Of a DNA stretch of 64,000 nt, positions 15,654 to 25,146 are shown piece after piece. Below the pieces are notes generated by a model. That model did not search any database. It had not been told where the DNA came from and saw nothing but the letters and a program-made list of their open reading frames with translations. Made by a program: the position numbers and the translations under genes. Source of the stretch: Geodermatophilus sp. TF02-6. GTDB taxonomy: Bacteria > Actinomycetota > Actinomycetes > Mycobacteriales > Geodermatophilaceae. The DNA is taken from NCBI RefSeq assembly GCF_003319115.1, contig NZ_QOHF01000014.1, positions 1 to 64,000 of the forward strand, written 5' to 3'. The first letter of the stretch is position 1, and each line of letters starts with the position of its first letter.

Positions 15654-16622
15654 ATGGCAGAGCAGCCCAGGAACGGTCGTTCACGCAGTGGCAAGGTGAC
15701 CGTCGTCGGTGCCGGGTTCTACGGCTCGACCACCGCCCTCCGCCTCGCGGAGTACGACGTCTTCGAGACCGTCGTGCTCACCGACATCGTCGAGGGCAAG
15801 CCCGAGGGCCTCGCCCTCGACATCAACCAGTCCCGGCCGATCGAGGGCTTCGAGACGCAGGTCGTCGGGGTCGGCGGCGGTTCCTACGAGGGCACCGAGG
15901 GCTCCGACGTCGTCGTCATCACCGCGGGGCTGCCGCGCAAGCCCGGCATGAGCCGGATGGACCTCATCGAGACCAACGCCAAGATCGTCCGCCAGGTCGC
16001 CGAGAACGTCGCGCGGACCTCGCCCGACGCCGTGCTCATCGTGGTGTCCAACCCGCTCGACGAGATGACCGCGCTGGCCCAGCTGGCCACCGGGTTCCCG
16101 AAGAAGCGGGTGATGGGCCAGGCCGGCATGCTCGACACCGCCCGGTTCACCGACAACGTCGCCGAGGAGCTCGGCGTCCCGGTGGGTTCGGTGCGCACCC
16201 TGACCCTGGGCTCGCACGGCGACACGATGGTCCCGGTGCCCTCGCGCTGCACCGTCGACGGCAAGCCGCTGGCCGACGTCCTGCCCGCCGACCGCATCGA
16301 GCACCTCGTCGAGCGCACCCGCAACGGGGGCGCCGAGGTCGTGGCGCTGCTGAAGACCGGTTCGGCCTACTACGCCCCGTCGGCCGCCGCCGCCCGCATG
16401 GCCCGCGCCGTCATGGAGGACTCGGGCGCGGTCATGCCGGTCTGCGCCTGGGTGGACGGCGAGTACGGCATCTCGGGGGTCTACCTGGGCGTCGAGGCCG
16501 AGATCGGGCGCGAGGGCGTGCGCCGCGTGGTCGAGGGCGACCTGACCGACAGCGAGCTGGCCGGGCTGCGCGAGGCGGCCGAGGCCGTGCGCGCCAAGCA
16601 GGCCGACGTCGCCGATCTGTAG
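15654..16622 (+). CDS. mdh: Malate dehydrogenase, LDH-like type
   Basis: A 322-residue NAD-dependent malate dehydrogenase oxidising malate to oxaloacetate. The Rossmann motif VVGAGFYGSTTALRLA (GxGxxG at 19-24), the substrate Arg in LPRKPGMSRMDLI, the Asp/Arg pair in GQAGMLDTARF and the catalytic His at about 188 in LGSHGDTMVPV are present. The length and motifs fit the LDH-like MDH subfamily rather than the classical actinobacterial cytosolic type. ATG 15654 is preferred over an upstream in-frame TTG at 15645, which lies inside the -10 box. An 18-bp hairpin follows, and icd begins 74 bases later. Confidence 0.95.
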   Translation: MAEQPRNGRSRSGKVTVVGAGFYGSTTALRLAEYDVFETVVLTDIVEGKPEGLALDINQSRPIEGFETQVVGVGGGSYEGTEGSDVVVITAGLPRKPGMSRMDLIETNAKIVRQVAENVARTSPDAVLIVVSNPLDEMTALAQLATGFPKKRVMGQAGMLDTARFTDNVAEELGVPVGSVRTLTLGSHGDTMVPVPSRCTVDGKPLADVLPADRIEHLVERTRNGGAEVVALLKTGSAYYAPSAAAARMARAVMEDSGAVMPVCAWVDGEYGISGVYLGVEAEIGREGVRRVVEGDLTDSELAGLREAAEAVRAKQADVADL

Positions 16623-16627
16623 AAGGA

Positions 16628-16673
16628 CCCCGTCCTCCTCACCCCTCGCAGGCTCGGGGTGAGGAGGACGGGG
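16628..16673. terminator. Very strong hairpin after mdh (family A repeat)
   Basis: A perfect 18-bp stem, 16628-16645 with 16656-16673, around the loop TCGCAGGCTC. It starts five bases after the mdh stop. It is the most symmetrical member of the family A repeats and almost certainly a terminator or RNA-stabilising structure between mdh and icd. Confidence 0.85.
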
Positions 16674-16696
16674 CCGTGAACTGACGAGGAGAACGC

Positions 16697-17911
16697 GTGA
16701 GCAAGATCAAGGTCGAGGGCACCGTCGTCGAGCTCGACGGCGACGAGATGACCCGGATCATCTGGCAGTTCATCAAGGACCAGCTGATCCTCCCGTACCT
16801 CGACGTGGACCTCGAGTACTACGACCTGGGCATCGAGAAGCGCGACGAGACCGACGACCAGATCACCGTCGACGCGGCCAACGCGATCAAGGAGCACGGC
16901 GTCGGCGTCAAGTGCGCGACCATCACGCCGGACGAGGCGCGGGTCGAGGAGTTCGGCCTGAAGAAGATGTGGCGCTCCCCGAACGGGACCATCCGCAACA
17001 TCCTCGGCGGCGTCATCTTCCGCGAGCCGATCATCATGTCCAACGTGCCGCGGCTGGTGCCCGGCTGGACCAAGCCGATCGTCGTCGGCCGTCACGCCTT
17101 CGGTGACCAGTACCGGGCCACCGACTTCCGCTTTCCCGGTGAGGGCACGCTGACGATCACCTTCACCCCGAAGGACGGCTCCGCGCCGATCGAGCACGAG
17201 GTCTTCCAGTCGCCGGGCGCCGGCGTCGCCATGGCGATGTACAACCTGGACGAGTCGATCCGCGACTTCGCCCGGGCCTCGATGAACTACTCCCTGCAGC
17301 GCGGTTACCCGCTGTACCTGTCGACGAAGAACACGATCCTCAAGGCCTACGACGGCCGCTTCAAGGACATCTTCGCCGAGGTCTTCGAGACCGAGTTCAA
17401 GGACTCCTTCGAGGCCGCCGGCCTCATCTACGAGCACCGGCTGATCGACGACATGGTCGCCGCGTCCCTCAAGTGGGAGGGCGGCTACGTCTGGGCGTGC
17501 AAGAACTACGACGGCGACGTCCAGTCCGACACCGTGGCCCAGGGCTTCGGCTCGCTGGGCCTGATGACCTCGGTGCTGATGAGCCCCGATGGCCGCACCG
17601 TCGAGGCCGAGGCCGCCCACGGCACGGTGACCCGCCACTACCGGGCCCACCAGCGCGGCGAGCAGACCTCGACCAACCCGGTCGCGTCGATCTTCGCCTG
17701 GACCCGGGGCCTGGCCCACCGCGGCAAGCTGGACGACACCCCCGAGGTGACCCGCTTCGCCGAGACGCTGGAGCGCGTCTGCGTCGACACCGTCGAGGGC
17801 GGTCAGATGACCAAGGACCTCGCGCTGCTGATCAGCAGGGACCAGCCGTGGCTGAACACCCAGGACTTCCTGGCGGCCATCGACGGCAACCTGCAGAAGG
17901 CCATGGCCTGA
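16697..17911 (+). CDS. icd: Isocitrate dehydrogenase (NADP+)
   Basis: A 404-residue homodimeric isocitrate dehydrogenase of the eukaryote-like subfamily, making 2-oxoglutarate, CO2 and NADPH. Typical segments are [17 protein letters not shown], the substrate loop [17 protein letters not shown], the metal-binding [11 protein letters not shown]-like [20 protein letters not shown] and the C-terminal [12 protein letters not shown] that sets NADP specificity. The start is GTG 16697 with GAGGAGA six bases upstream. It follows mdh, so two TCA dehydrogenases are adjacent. Confidence 0.96.
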   Translation: MSKIKVEGTVVELDGDEMTRIIWQFIKDQLILPYLDVDLEYYDLGIEKRDETDDQITVDAANAIKEHGVGVKCATITPDEARVEEFGLKKMWRSPNGTIRNILGGVIFREPIIMSNVPRLVPGWTKPIVVGRHAFGDQYRATDFRFPGEGTLTITFTPKDGSAPIEHEVFQSPGAGVAMAMYNLDESIRDFARASMNYSLQRGYPLYLSTKNTILKAYDGRFKDIFAEVFETEFKDSFEAAGLIYEHRLIDDMVAASLKWEGGYVWACKNYDGDVQSDTVAQGFGSLGLMTSVLMSPDGRTVEAEAAHGTVTRHYRAHQRGEQTSTNPVASIFAWTRGLAHRGKLDDTPEVTRFAETLERVCVDTVEGGQMTKDLALLISRDQPWLNTQDFLAAIDGNLQKAMA

Positions 17912-18055
17912 GCGCCTGACCCAGCACAGCGGCCCCTCACCCGACCCGGGCGGGGGGCCGCCGCGTACGTCCGCCGCGGTCGCCGGCGCCGACTGCGGGG
18001 AGACCGGGCTCCGCCCGGCTCGTCGGGACCGCGACCTCCCTGCAGTCGGGGGCCT

Positions 18056-18181
18056 GTGGACGGCCTCAGCGGCAGAACGGCCGGGCCCGTCATCGGCGCC
18101 GGCCTGCTGACCGCCGACGCTCTCCGCAGCACCGCCTGGCGTCGCCTCTACCGAGGTGTGCACGCGGATGCCCCCTGCCCG
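18056..18181 (+). pseudogene. Truncated N-terminus resembling an AbiEi/DUF559-type protein
   Basis: GTG 18056 opens a frame reading GAGLLTADALRSTAWRRLYRGV and continuing VHADAPCP before running into hairpin sequence. The pattern of a start region followed by WRRLYRGVHAD is what I recall at the N-terminus of actinobacterial AbiEi-like or DUF559-type proteins of about 280-320 residues; only about 40 residues remain. This is a memory-based match, so treat it as tentative. Confidence 0.4.
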
Positions 18182-18185
18182 ACTC

Positions 18186-18217
18186 CCCGGCAGTCGGGGG
18201 ACGCTCCGACTGCCGGG
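18186..18217. terminator. 12-bp hairpin 5' of the CAP-gene stop
   Basis: Perfect 12-bp stem, 18186-18197 with 18206-18217, and an 8-base loop, lying 31 bases beyond the stop of the minus-strand CAP gene. It could terminate that gene. Confidence 0.5.
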
Positions 18218-18247
18218 ACCCCGGGGCTCCCGACCGGCAGGGACGGG

Positions 18248-19228
18248 TCAGGCGCCGAAGAGCTGGGTCCACCAGGGGCCGCCGGCGCCCTCGGCGACGC
18301 CCACGCCCAGCCTGGTCAGCGTGCAGTCGAGGATGTTGGCGCGGTGGCCCGAGCTGCTCATCCAGGCGTCCATCACCGCGGTGGCGTCGGGCTGGCCGTA
18401 GGCGATGTTCTCCGCCCGCGCGTAGGTGATCCCCGCCGCCTCGGCCCGGTCGAACGGCGAGAGGCCCTCGGAAGTGGTGTGCGAGAAGTAGCCGCGGTCA
18501 CGCATGTCGGCGCTGTGCGCGCGGGCGACCGCGGCCAGCGCCGCGTCGGCCGCCACCGGAGCGCAGCCGGCGGCGGCGCGGGCCTCGTTGACCAGGGTCA
18601 GCACCTGCGCCTCCGCGCCGGAAGCGGCCGGCGCCGTCGTCCGCGGTGCCGTGGCGGTCGGCGTCGCCGAGGGGACCGGCGCCGGGGCCTGCGCCGTCGT
18701 GGTCCGGGAGGCGCGGGACGACGGAGCCGCCGAGGGTGCCGTGGCGGAGGGCGTCGCGGCGGGCGAGGAGGTCGACCGCGAGGACGTCGATTGCGATGAG
18801 GCGGCCGAGGTGGACGCCGGCAGGGAGGCGGGGGGCGAGGAGGCAGTGGGCGAGGACGCGGTGGGGGACGCCGTGCCGGTCGTGGCCGCCGGGGTGGTGG
18901 TCCGCGGGGCGGGGCGCCCGTCGACCCCCCACTGCACCACGCTCTCCCGCGACCCGGTGCGTGCCGCGGTCGACCCGGCCGCCTGCGTGGTGCGGGCGGA
19001 GGCCCGAGCCGAGGAGGCGCTGGACTCCAGGGCCACCGGCTCGGAGGAGCTGCTCACCGCGCCGGACACCACCGGGACGCCCACCAGCGCACCGGCGACC
19101 AGGAGCAGGGGCAGCACCCGCCGCGGCCCGAGGGCCCGTCGCAGCCGGCGGCCCGAGCGGGAGAGAGCGGCGGGGATGCGGGAGGACGGCGGACCCGCCG
19201 GCATGTGGTGCACGGAATCGACCCTCAC
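18248..19228 (-). CDS. Secreted or anchored CAP (SCP/PR1)-domain protein
   Basis: A 326-residue protein. A basic N-terminus and one hydrophobic helix (about residues 37-58, VLPLLLVAGALVGVPVVSGAV) act as signal or anchor. A long Ser/Thr/Ala/Pro-rich low-complexity linker (about 60-205) is followed by a CAP domain (about 210-326). The CAP hallmarks are LVNEARAAAGCAPVAADAALAAVARAHSADM (shown in parts: LVNEARAAAGC, ARAHSADM), the GYFSHTTSEG stretch, ENIAYGQ and the SSGHRANILD motif with the likely metal-binding His. CAP proteins in Gram-positives are often cell-wall associated; the role here is unknown. The start is GTG 19228; an ATG eight codons in is an alternative. Confidence 0.88.
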   Translation of the reverse strand: MRVDSVHHMPAGPPSSRIPAALSRSGRRLRRALGPRRVLPLLLVAGALVGVPVVSGAVSSSSEPVALESSASSARASARTTQAAGSTAARTGSRESVVQWGVDGRPAPRTTTPAATTGTASPTASSPTASSPPASLPASTSAASSQSTSSRSTSSPAATPSATAPSAAPSSRASRTTTAQAPAPVPSATPTATAPRTTAPAASGAEAQVLTLVNEARAAAGCAPVAADAALAAVARAHSADMRDRGYFSHTTSEGLSPFDRAEAAGITYARAENIAYGQPDATAVMDAWMSSSGHRANILDCTLTRLGVGVAEGAGGPWWTQLFGA

Positions 19229-19409
19229 CAGTTGCTAGATCACGAGTCGTTACTCTGGCGAGAGTAGCCGTGAGCGCAGCGTGATCAGTAGTCGGCCAGG
19301 GGAGCGCTCGTCGTCCCCGGTGCACCGCGGGTGGGTGGTGTCCGGGGCAGCGGCAGCGGGCAGCATGGACCGTGTCCGACAGCCGTCGACACGGAGGAGC
19401 ACGCGGCCG

Positions 19410-20744
19410 GTGAGCGACGTCTGGCTCAACATCGTGATGGTCGTCGTCTTCGTCCTGATCGGCGGCGCCTTCTCCGGAGCGGAGATCGCCCTGGTCTCGC
19501 TGCGCGAGTCGCAGGTGCGGGCGATGGCCGAGAACGGCGGACGGCGCGGCAAGGCCGTGGCCAGGCTGCTCAGCGACCCCAACCGCTTCCTCGCCGCCGT
19601 CCAGGTCGGCGTCACCCTGGCCGCCTTCTTCTCGGCCGGCTTCGGTGCGAGCACGTTGTCCCCGCCGCTGGCCGACCGGCTGGTCGGGCTCGGGATGAGC
19701 GAGGGCCTCGCCGGCACGCTGGCGTTCGTGCTGGTGACGATCGCGACCAGCTACCTGTCGCTGGTCGTCGGTGAGCTGACCCCCAAGCGCCTGGCGCTGC
19801 AGCGCGCCGAGGGCTTCTCGCTGCTCGTGGCCGCGCCGCTCAACGCGATCGCCAAGCTGTCCCGCCCGGTCATCTGGCTGCTGTCGCAGTCGACCAACCT
19901 GCTGGTGCGGCTCCTGGGCGGCGACCCGAAGGCCAGTGGCGAGGCGATCAGCCAGGAGGAGCTGCGCGATCTGGTCACCGCGCACGAGTCGTTGAGCACC
20001 GACGAGCGCCGGCTCATCGGCGAGGTCTTCCGCGCCGGCGACCACGAGGTGCGCGAGGTCATGACGCCGCGCACCGAGGTCGACTTCCTCGAGGCGTCGA
20101 TGACCGCCAGCCGCGCGGCCAAGCAGGTGCACGAGTCCAGCCACTCGCGCTTCCCCGTCGTCGGCCGGGACGAGGACGACGTCATGGGCTTCGTGCACGT
20201 GCGCGACCTGTTCCTGCCCAACCACCCGGCGGGGCGGGCGGCGACCGTCGGCGACCTGGTCCGCGACGTGAAGCGGCTGCCGGGCACCGCCGGCGTCCTC
20301 AACGCCCTGTCGGAGATGCGGCGGGAGAACCACCACCTGGCGATCGTGGTCGACGAGTACGGCGGCACCGACGGCATCGTCACCCTCGAGGACCTCATCG
20401 AGGAGGTCATCGGGGAGATCTACGACGAGTACGACGAGGACGTCGCCGAGGGTGGCGAGGAGGAGCCCGGGGGCCCGCACGAGGTCGACGGCCTGCTCAA
20501 CCTGGACGACTTCCGCGAGGTCACCGGGCTGGAGCTGCCCGAGGGACCGTACGAGACGGTCGCCGGCTTCGTGCTCGCCGAGCTCGGCCGGCTCCCCCAG
20601 CCCGGGGACGCCGTCACCGTCGACGGGCGCACCATCACCGTGCTCGAGCTCGACGGACGCCGGATCGCCCGGCTGTCGGTCACCCGGGCCCCCGAGCCGG
20701 AGATCGACCCGGCGACGGTCCCCACCGGCACCATCGGCGCCTGA
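19410..20744 (+). CDS. CNNM/HlyC-CorC family transmembrane protein with CBS pair
   Basis: A 444-residue protein of the hemolysin-C/CNNM ion-transport family. The DUF21 membrane domain (about 1-190) starts VWLNIVMVVVFVLIGGAFSGAEIALVSLRES in overlapping parts, with SGAEIALVSLRES and GELTPKRLALQ as family marks. A CBS pair follows (VMTPRTEVDFLEA; HHLAIVVDEYGGTDGIVTLEDL), then the CorC_HlyC C-terminal domain. It probably exports or senses Mg2+ or other divalent cations. GTG 19410 is preferred: GGAGGA lies upstream, although 12 bases away; an in-frame ATG at 19365 would add 15 residues. A long inverted repeat separates it from the convergent galE. Confidence 0.9.
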   Translation: MSDVWLNIVMVVVFVLIGGAFSGAEIALVSLRESQVRAMAENGGRRGKAVARLLSDPNRFLAAVQVGVTLAAFFSAGFGASTLSPPLADRLVGLGMSEGLAGTLAFVLVTIATSYLSLVVGELTPKRLALQRAEGFSLLVAAPLNAIAKLSRPVIWLLSQSTNLLVRLLGGDPKASGEAISQEELRDLVTAHESLSTDERRLIGEVFRAGDHEVREVMTPRTEVDFLEASMTASRAAKQVHESSHSRFPVVGRDEDDVMGFVHVRDLFLPNHPAGRAATVGDLVRDVKRLPGTAGVLNALSEMRRENHHLAIVVDEYGGTDGIVTLEDLIEEVIGEIYDEYDEDVAEGGEEEPGGPHEVDGLLNLDDFREVTGLELPEGPYETVAGFVLAELGRLPQPGDAVTVDGRTITVLELDGRRIARLSVTRAPEPEIDPATVPTGTIGA

Positions 20745-20749
20745 CCCCC

Positions 20750-20820
20750 CCCCCGGGCATGGGAAGCGATACCTGCGTTCTGAGCGCCAGGACACACGTA
20801 TCGCTTCCCATGCCCGGGGG
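20750..20820. terminator. Long inverted repeat between convergent genes (23-bp arms)
   Basis: Perfect 23-bp arms 20750-20772 and 20798-20820 with a 25-base spacer; each arm contains GGGCATGGGAAGCGATAC or its complement. It lies six bases after the CNNM stop and 21 bases before the galE stop, so it could terminate transcription from both sides. The arm sequence is unrelated to those at 38739, 47330 and 63494. Confidence 0.8.
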
Positions 20821-20840
20821 ACGCGTGGACGGGGACGGCG

Positions 20841-21797
20841 TCAGGCGCGCTTCTGTGCGGTCTCCCAGGCGTCGCGGACGATCCCGGCCAGGTCGGTGTG
20901 CGCAGGCCGCCAGCCGAGGTCGGCGCGGATCCGGTCGCTGGAGGCGACCAGCCGCGCCGGGTCGCCGGCCCGCCGCTGGCCGATCTCGACCGGCACCGGG
21001 TGACCGGTGACCTGGCGGACGGCGTCGACGACCTCCTGCACCGAGAAGCCGGTGCCGTTGCCCAGGTTGTAGACGCGGTGCTCGCCCGGCGCCGGGGCGG
21101 TCAGCGCCAGCAGGTGCGCGTCGGCCAGGTCGGCGACGTGGATGTAGTCGCGGATGCAGGTGCCGTCCGGCGTCGGGTAGTCCTCGCCGTAGACGGTCAG
21201 CGACTCGCGGGTGCCCGCCGCGACCTGCAGCGCGATCGGGATGAGGTGGGTCTCGGTGGTGTGCCGCTCGCCGAGGCCGTGGGCGGCGCCGGCGACGTTG
21301 AAGTAGCGCAGGCTCACCGCGGCGAAGTCGTAGGCGGTCGCGTAGGAGGTGAGCATCGCGTCGACGGCGAGCTTGGTGGCGCCGTAGGTGTTGGTCGGCC
21401 GGGTCGGGGCGTCCTCGCGGATGGGCACCTGCTCGGGTTCGCCGTAGGTGGCCGCGGTGGAGGAGAAGACGATCCGGCGGCAGTCGACCGCGCGCATGGC
21501 CTCCAGCAGCGCCAGCGTGCCGGCGACGTTGGTGTCCCAGTAGACCTCCGGCCGCACCTGCGACTCGCCGACCAGGCTCTTCGCGGCGAAGTGCAGCACC
21601 GCCTCGGGCCGGACGTCGGCCAGCACGGGTGCGCAGTCGTGCAGCGAGGCCTGGACGAACCGCGCGCCCTCGGGGACGGCGTCGGCGTGGCCGGTGGAGA
21701 GGTCGTCCAGGACGGTCACCTCGTGGCCGCCCTCCAGGAGGGCGGCGGTGACTACGCTGCCGATGTAGCCGGCGCCACCGGCGACGAGAACCCGCAT
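20841..21797 (-). CDS. galE: UDP-glucose 4-epimerase
   Basis: A 318-residue extended short-chain dehydrogenase interconverting UDP-glucose and UDP-galactose. The NAD-binding motif GGAGYIGS (7-14), the catalytic Ser/Thr in FSSTAATYG (112-119), the Tyr/Lys pair Y138 and K142 in NTYGATKLA, and the GalE-type segments [10 protein letters not shown] and [17 protein letters not shown] are present. The ATG at 21797 lies six bases from a -10 box, so the message is probably leaderless. It is divergent from the aminotransferase gene. Confidence 0.94.
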   Translation of the reverse strand: MRVLVAGGAGYIGSVVTAALLEGGHEVTVLDDLSTGHADAVPEGARFVQASLHDCAPVLADVRPEAVLHFAAKSLVGESQVRPEVYWDTNVAGTLALLEAMRAVDCRRIVFSSTAATYGEPEQVPIREDAPTRPTNTYGATKLAVDAMLTSYATAYDFAAVSLRYFNVAGAAHGLGERHTTETHLIPIALQVAAGTRESLTVYGEDYPTPDGTCIRDYIHVADLADAHLLALTAPAPGEHRVYNLGNGTGFSVQEVVDAVRQVTGHPVPVEIGQRRAGDPARLVASSDRIRADLGWRPAHTDLAGIVRDAWETAQKRA

Positions 21798-21803
21798 GCG
21801 CCC

Positions 21804-21809
21804 ACCCTA
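21804..21809 (-). promoter_or_regulatory. -10 element (TAGGGT) of galE
   Basis: TAGGGT on the minus strand lies 6 bases upstream of the galE ATG. Confidence 0.6.
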
Positions 21810-21869
21810 GGTCCGCGCGCGGTCGCTCACCGGCGCGGCGCGGGGGAGCGCGGTGAGGAGGACGGACCA

Positions 21870-22991
21870 GTGGTCAGCGCACGACCGGCGGTGCAGCAGC
21901 TCCCCGCGTACAAGCCGGGCCGCAACCCCGCCGACCTCGCCCGAGAGATCGGCGTGGCGCAGGCGGTGAAGCTGGCCAGCAACGAGGTCGCCTTCCCGCC
22001 GCTGCCCGCCGTCCTCGAGGCTCTGGCCGCCGCGGCGGGGGAGACCCACCGCTACCCGGACAACGGCGCCGTCGTCCTCACCGCCGCGCTGGCCGAGCGC
22101 TACGGGGTCGACCCCGCCCAGGTCGTGGCCGGCTGCGGGGCGGTCATGCTCTGCCAGCAGCTGGCCCAGGCCTTCAACGACCCCGGCACCGGGCTGGCCC
22201 ACGCCTGGCGCTCGTTCGAGATCTACCCGTTGCTGGCCCGGGTCGCCGGTGCCCGCAGCATCCAGGTGCCGCTGGTCCCCGGCCGCCCCGGCGGCCCGGT
22301 GGACACCCACGACCTCGAGGCCCTGGCCGCGGCCGTCGACGACACCACCCGCCTGGTCTTCGTCTGCAACCCGAACAACCCCACCGGGACGGCGGTGCGC
22401 CGGGCGGCGCTCGAGCGCTTCCTCGACGCCGCGCCCGAGAGCGCCCTCGTCGTCCTGGACGAGGCCTACCGCGAGTTCGTCACCGACCCCGACGTCCCCG
22501 ACGGGCTGGAGCTGATGCGCGGGCGCCCCAACGTCGCGGTGCTGCGCACCTTCTCCAAGGCCTGGGGGCTGGCCGGCCTGCGGGTGGGCTACCTGGTCGC
22601 GGAGGACCCGGCGGTCGCCGACGCGGTGCGCAGGACGCACGTGCCCTTCAGCGTGTCCACCCTCGCCCAGGCCGCGGCGGTCGCCGCGCTGGGCAGCGAG
22701 GACGAGGTGCGCCGCCGGGTCGCCGCGGTGGTCGCCGAGCGCGCGCGGCTGACCGCGGCGCTGCGCGAGCGCGGCCTGGACGTCTCCGACAGCCAGGCCA
22801 ACTTCGTCTGGCTGGCGGTCGGGGAGGACGCCGCCGACCTGGCCGCCGCCCTCGAGGCGCGCGCGGTGATCACCCGTCCGTACGCCGGCGGGGGGATCCG
22901 GGTGACCGTCGGCACGCCGTCGGAGGACGACGTCTTCCTCGCCGCCCTCGACGCCGTCCGGGACGGGGCGCGGGTGACCACACCCACGTGA
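21870..22991 (+). CDS. Aromatic-amino-acid / histidinol-phosphate aminotransferase
   Basis: A 373-residue class I/II PLP aminotransferase of the HisC/Pat group. PLP-site residues are N170 in VFVCNPNNPTG, D197 and Y200 in VVLDEAYREF, and the Schiff-base K230 in TFSKAWGLAGLRVGYL. The opening LPAYKPGRN and KLASNEVAFPPLPAV resembles Pat/HisC2 proteins of Actinobacteria, which transaminate phenylpyruvate and related acids; it is not next to other his genes, which favours Pat over HisC. GTG 21870 has GAGGAGGA eight bases upstream. Confidence 0.88.
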   Translation: MVSARPAVQQLPAYKPGRNPADLAREIGVAQAVKLASNEVAFPPLPAVLEALAAAAGETHRYPDNGAVVLTAALAERYGVDPAQVVAGCGAVMLCQQLAQAFNDPGTGLAHAWRSFEIYPLLARVAGARSIQVPLVPGRPGGPVDTHDLEALAAAVDDTTRLVFVCNPNNPTGTAVRRAALERFLDAAPESALVVLDEAYREFVTDPDVPDGLELMRGRPNVAVLRTFSKAWGLAGLRVGYLVAEDPAVADAVRRTHVPFSVSTLAQAAAVAALGSEDEVRRRVAAVVAERARLTAALRERGLDVSDSQANFVWLAVGEDAADLAAALEARAVITRPYAGGGIRVTVGTPSEDDVFLAALDAVRDGARVTTPT

Positions 22992-23050
22992 CCCGCCGGT
23001 GACGAGGCCGTTCGGGACGTGTGGCGCCGCGGCCCCGGGCGGCTGGTTTG

Positions 23051-24073
23051 ATGGCCGGCGTGGCTCTTCCCCGTGTGCTCTCCGGCATCCAGCCGACGGC
23101 GGGTTCCTTCCACCTCGGCAACTACCTGGGGGCGCTGCGTCAGTGGGTGGCCCTGCAGGAGACGGCGCAGGCGTTCTACTGCATCGTCGACCAGCACGCC
23201 ATCACGCTGGACTGGGACCCGGCCGAGCTGCGGCACGACACGCTGGCCTCGGCCGCCCAGCTGCTCGCGCTCGGGGTCGACCCGGCGCGGAGCACGCTGT
23301 TCGTGCAGAGCCACGTGCCCGAGCACGTGCAGCTGTCCTGGGTGCTGGAGTGCATCGCGCGCTTCGGCGAGGCCAGCCGGATGACCCAGTTCAAGGACAA
23401 GAGCCAGCGCGAGGGTGCCGCCGGCTCGTCGGTCGGCCTGTTCACCTACCCGGTGCTGATGGCCGCCGACATCCTGGTCTACCGGGCCGACCAGGTCCCC
23501 GTCGGCGACGACCAGCGACAGCACCTGGAGCTCACCCGCGACCTGGCGACCCGCTTCAACGGCCGCTTCGGGGACACCTTCCCGCTGCCCGAGGCGCTCA
23601 TCCCGGAGGGCGCCGCGCGGATCATGGACCTGCAGTCGCCGGACCGGAAGATGAGCAAGAGCCTGCCGCCGGCCGGGTGCGTGTTCCTGCTGGACGACCC
23701 CAAGGTGACCGCCAAGAAGATCCGCTCCGCGGTCACCGACACCGGCCGTGAGGTGGTCGCCGACCCGGTGCACAAGCCGGGCGTCACCAACCTGCTCACC
23801 ATCCACGGCGCGCTGTCGGGGACGCCGGTGGCCGAGCTCGAGGAGCGCTTCGCCGGCCGCGGCTACGGCGACCTGAAGAAGGAACTGGCCGCGGTCGTCG
23901 CCGACTTCGTGACGCCGATCCGCCAGCGCACCCAGGAACTGCTCGACGACCCCGCCGAGCTGCAGCGCATCCTGGCCGACGGTGCAGCCCGCGCGCGGCA
24001 GGTCGCCGGGCGCACCGTCGCCGACGTCTCCGACAAGGTCGGCTTCCTGCCACCGGCCGGAGCGCGCGCGTGA
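23051..24073 (+). CDS. trpS: Tryptophanyl-tRNA synthetase
   Basis: A 340-residue class Ic aminoacyl-tRNA synthetase. The HIGH-type motif [10 protein letters not shown] (HLGN at 21-24) and the DRKMSKS signature near residue 200 are intact, with [13 protein letters not shown] at the N-terminus. The bacterial TrpRS length is normal. The start is ATG 23051 or GTG 23060; a TTTGAT that could be a -10 box precedes the GTG by 7 bases, so the shorter form is possible. The final GTGA overlaps the start of the next gene. Confidence 0.95.
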   Translation: MAGVALPRVLSGIQPTAGSFHLGNYLGALRQWVALQETAQAFYCIVDQHAITLDWDPAELRHDTLASAAQLLALGVDPARSTLFVQSHVPEHVQLSWVLECIARFGEASRMTQFKDKSQREGAAGSSVGLFTYPVLMAADILVYRADQVPVGDDQRQHLELTRDLATRFNGRFGDTFPLPEALIPEGAARIMDLQSPDRKMSKSLPPAGCVFLLDDPKVTAKKIRSAVTDTGREVVADPVHKPGVTNLLTIHGALSGTPVAELEERFAGRGYGDLKKELAAVVADFVTPIRQRTQELLDDPAELQRILADGAARARQVAGRTVADVSDKVGFLPPAGARA

Positions 24074-24639
24074 ACGACGACACGTTCGTGCTGCGCAGAC
24101 CCAGCGCGACGCCGGAGACGGCCGTCATCGGCGTCGTGGTGCCCGTACCCGAGCCCTGGGCGCAGCTGTTCGTCGACTGGCGCACCAAGGTCGGCGACGT
24201 GCAGGCCGACCTCGTGCCGCCGCACGTCACCCTGCTGCCGCCCACGGAGGTCGCCGCCGCCGACCGGCCGGCGATCACCGCGCACCTGTCGGCCGTGGCC
24301 CGCGCCCACCCCCCGTTCGACATGCACCTGTCGGGCACCGGCACGTTCGCGCCGGCCTCGCAGGTGGTCTTCGTCGCCGTGGCCCGCGGCATCGGCAACT
24401 GCGAGATGATCGCCCACGACGTCCGCTGCGGTCCGCTGACGCGGTCGCTCACCTTCCCTTACCACCCGCACGTGACCGTCGCCCACGACGTCCCACCGGA
24501 CATGCTCGACGTCGCCTACTGCGGCCTGGCCGACCTCTCGGCCGAGTTCCGGGTCGAACACTTCACCGAGTTCGAGCAGACCCCCGACGGCGCCTGGACC
24601 GTGGCCCGCGAGTACCCCCTCACCGGCCCGCCGCACTGA
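24070..24639 (+). CDS. 2'-5' RNA ligase / 2H phosphoesterase family protein
   Basis: A 189-residue protein with the two HxT motifs that define the 2H superfamily: PHVTLLPP (H52, T54) and HPHVTVAHD (H134, T136). Such proteins are cyclic phosphodiesterases or RNA ligases acting on 2',3'-cyclic ends. It overlaps trpS by GTGA, so it is translationally coupled to it. The same neighbour order occurs in other Actinobacteria. Start GTG 24070. Confidence 0.87.
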   Translation: MNDDTFVLRRPSATPETAVIGVVVPVPEPWAQLFVDWRTKVGDVQADLVPPHVTLLPPTEVAAADRPAITAHLSAVARAHPPFDMHLSGTGTFAPASQVVFVAVARGIGNCEMIAHDVRCGPLTRSLTFPYHPHVTVAHDVPPDMLDVAYCGLADLSAEFRVEHFTEFEQTPDGAWTVAREYPLTGPPH

Positions 24640-24783
24640 CCGTCGCCCCAGGCGCCGGGCACGGCCTGCCCCCAGGCTGGGGCGGATGGGTGCTCCACGG
24701 GCCGAGCGGGACACCGCCGTGCGCGAGGAGGCGCCCGCGGGCCGGCTGACCGCCGGCGGCCGGGCGCTGGTCGCCGGCCCACG

Positions 24784-25146
24784 GTGGTGCCCTCGACGGC
24801 GTGCCCGCTGCAGCGGCTGCTGCCGGGGGCGCTGTTCGGCGCGGCCGGCTTCGAGGTGGTGAAGCTGGCGGGCAGCGTCTACCTCTCGCTGACCTCGGTC
24901 AGCGTGACCGCGTCGGCGTTCGGCGGGGCCGCGGGCATCCTGGTCTGGCTCAACCTGGTGTGCCGGTTCGCCTTCTCCACCGCGGCCTGGACGGCGACCC
25001 TGCCCCGGGTGCAGGGGGGTGCGCACGTGGTGGCCGACTCCACCCGGCCGGTCGTGCCGCCGGCGGCTCCGGAGCGGTCGGGTACACCACCTGCACCGCC
25101 CGGCGGCACCCGACCACCGTCGCGACGACGATCCCCACCGCGGTGA
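24784..25146 (+). pseudogene. YihY/BrkB-family remnant, C-terminal part only
   Basis: A 120-residue frame starting at GTG 24784. Residues 10-75 match the last two membrane segments of YihY/virulence-factor BrkB proteins: LLPGALFGAAGFEVVKLAG and FGGAAGILVWLNLVCRFAF. Intact family members have about 300-360 residues and six helices; about 200 N-terminal residues are missing. In mycobacteria a YihY-type gene is next to trpS, so this is the expected locus. The 3' part runs antisense to the end of the carboxypeptidase gene, so one of the two C-termini has drifted into the other. A short open stretch from 24686 may hold other debris of the gene. Confidence 0.6.

Larger units (their letters stand above)
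17912..18247. other. Gene-poor gap with hairpins and a gene remnant
   Basis: A 336-base gap between icd and the CAP-domain gene. It holds a near-perfect 12-bp inverted repeat (17991-18002 with 18036-18047, one mismatch, 33-base spacer), a short decayed coding stretch (18056-18181) and a perfect 12-bp hairpin (18186-18197 with 18206-18217). The two inverted repeats share the motif GACTGC/GCAGTC and flank the remnant. Confidence 0.6.
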
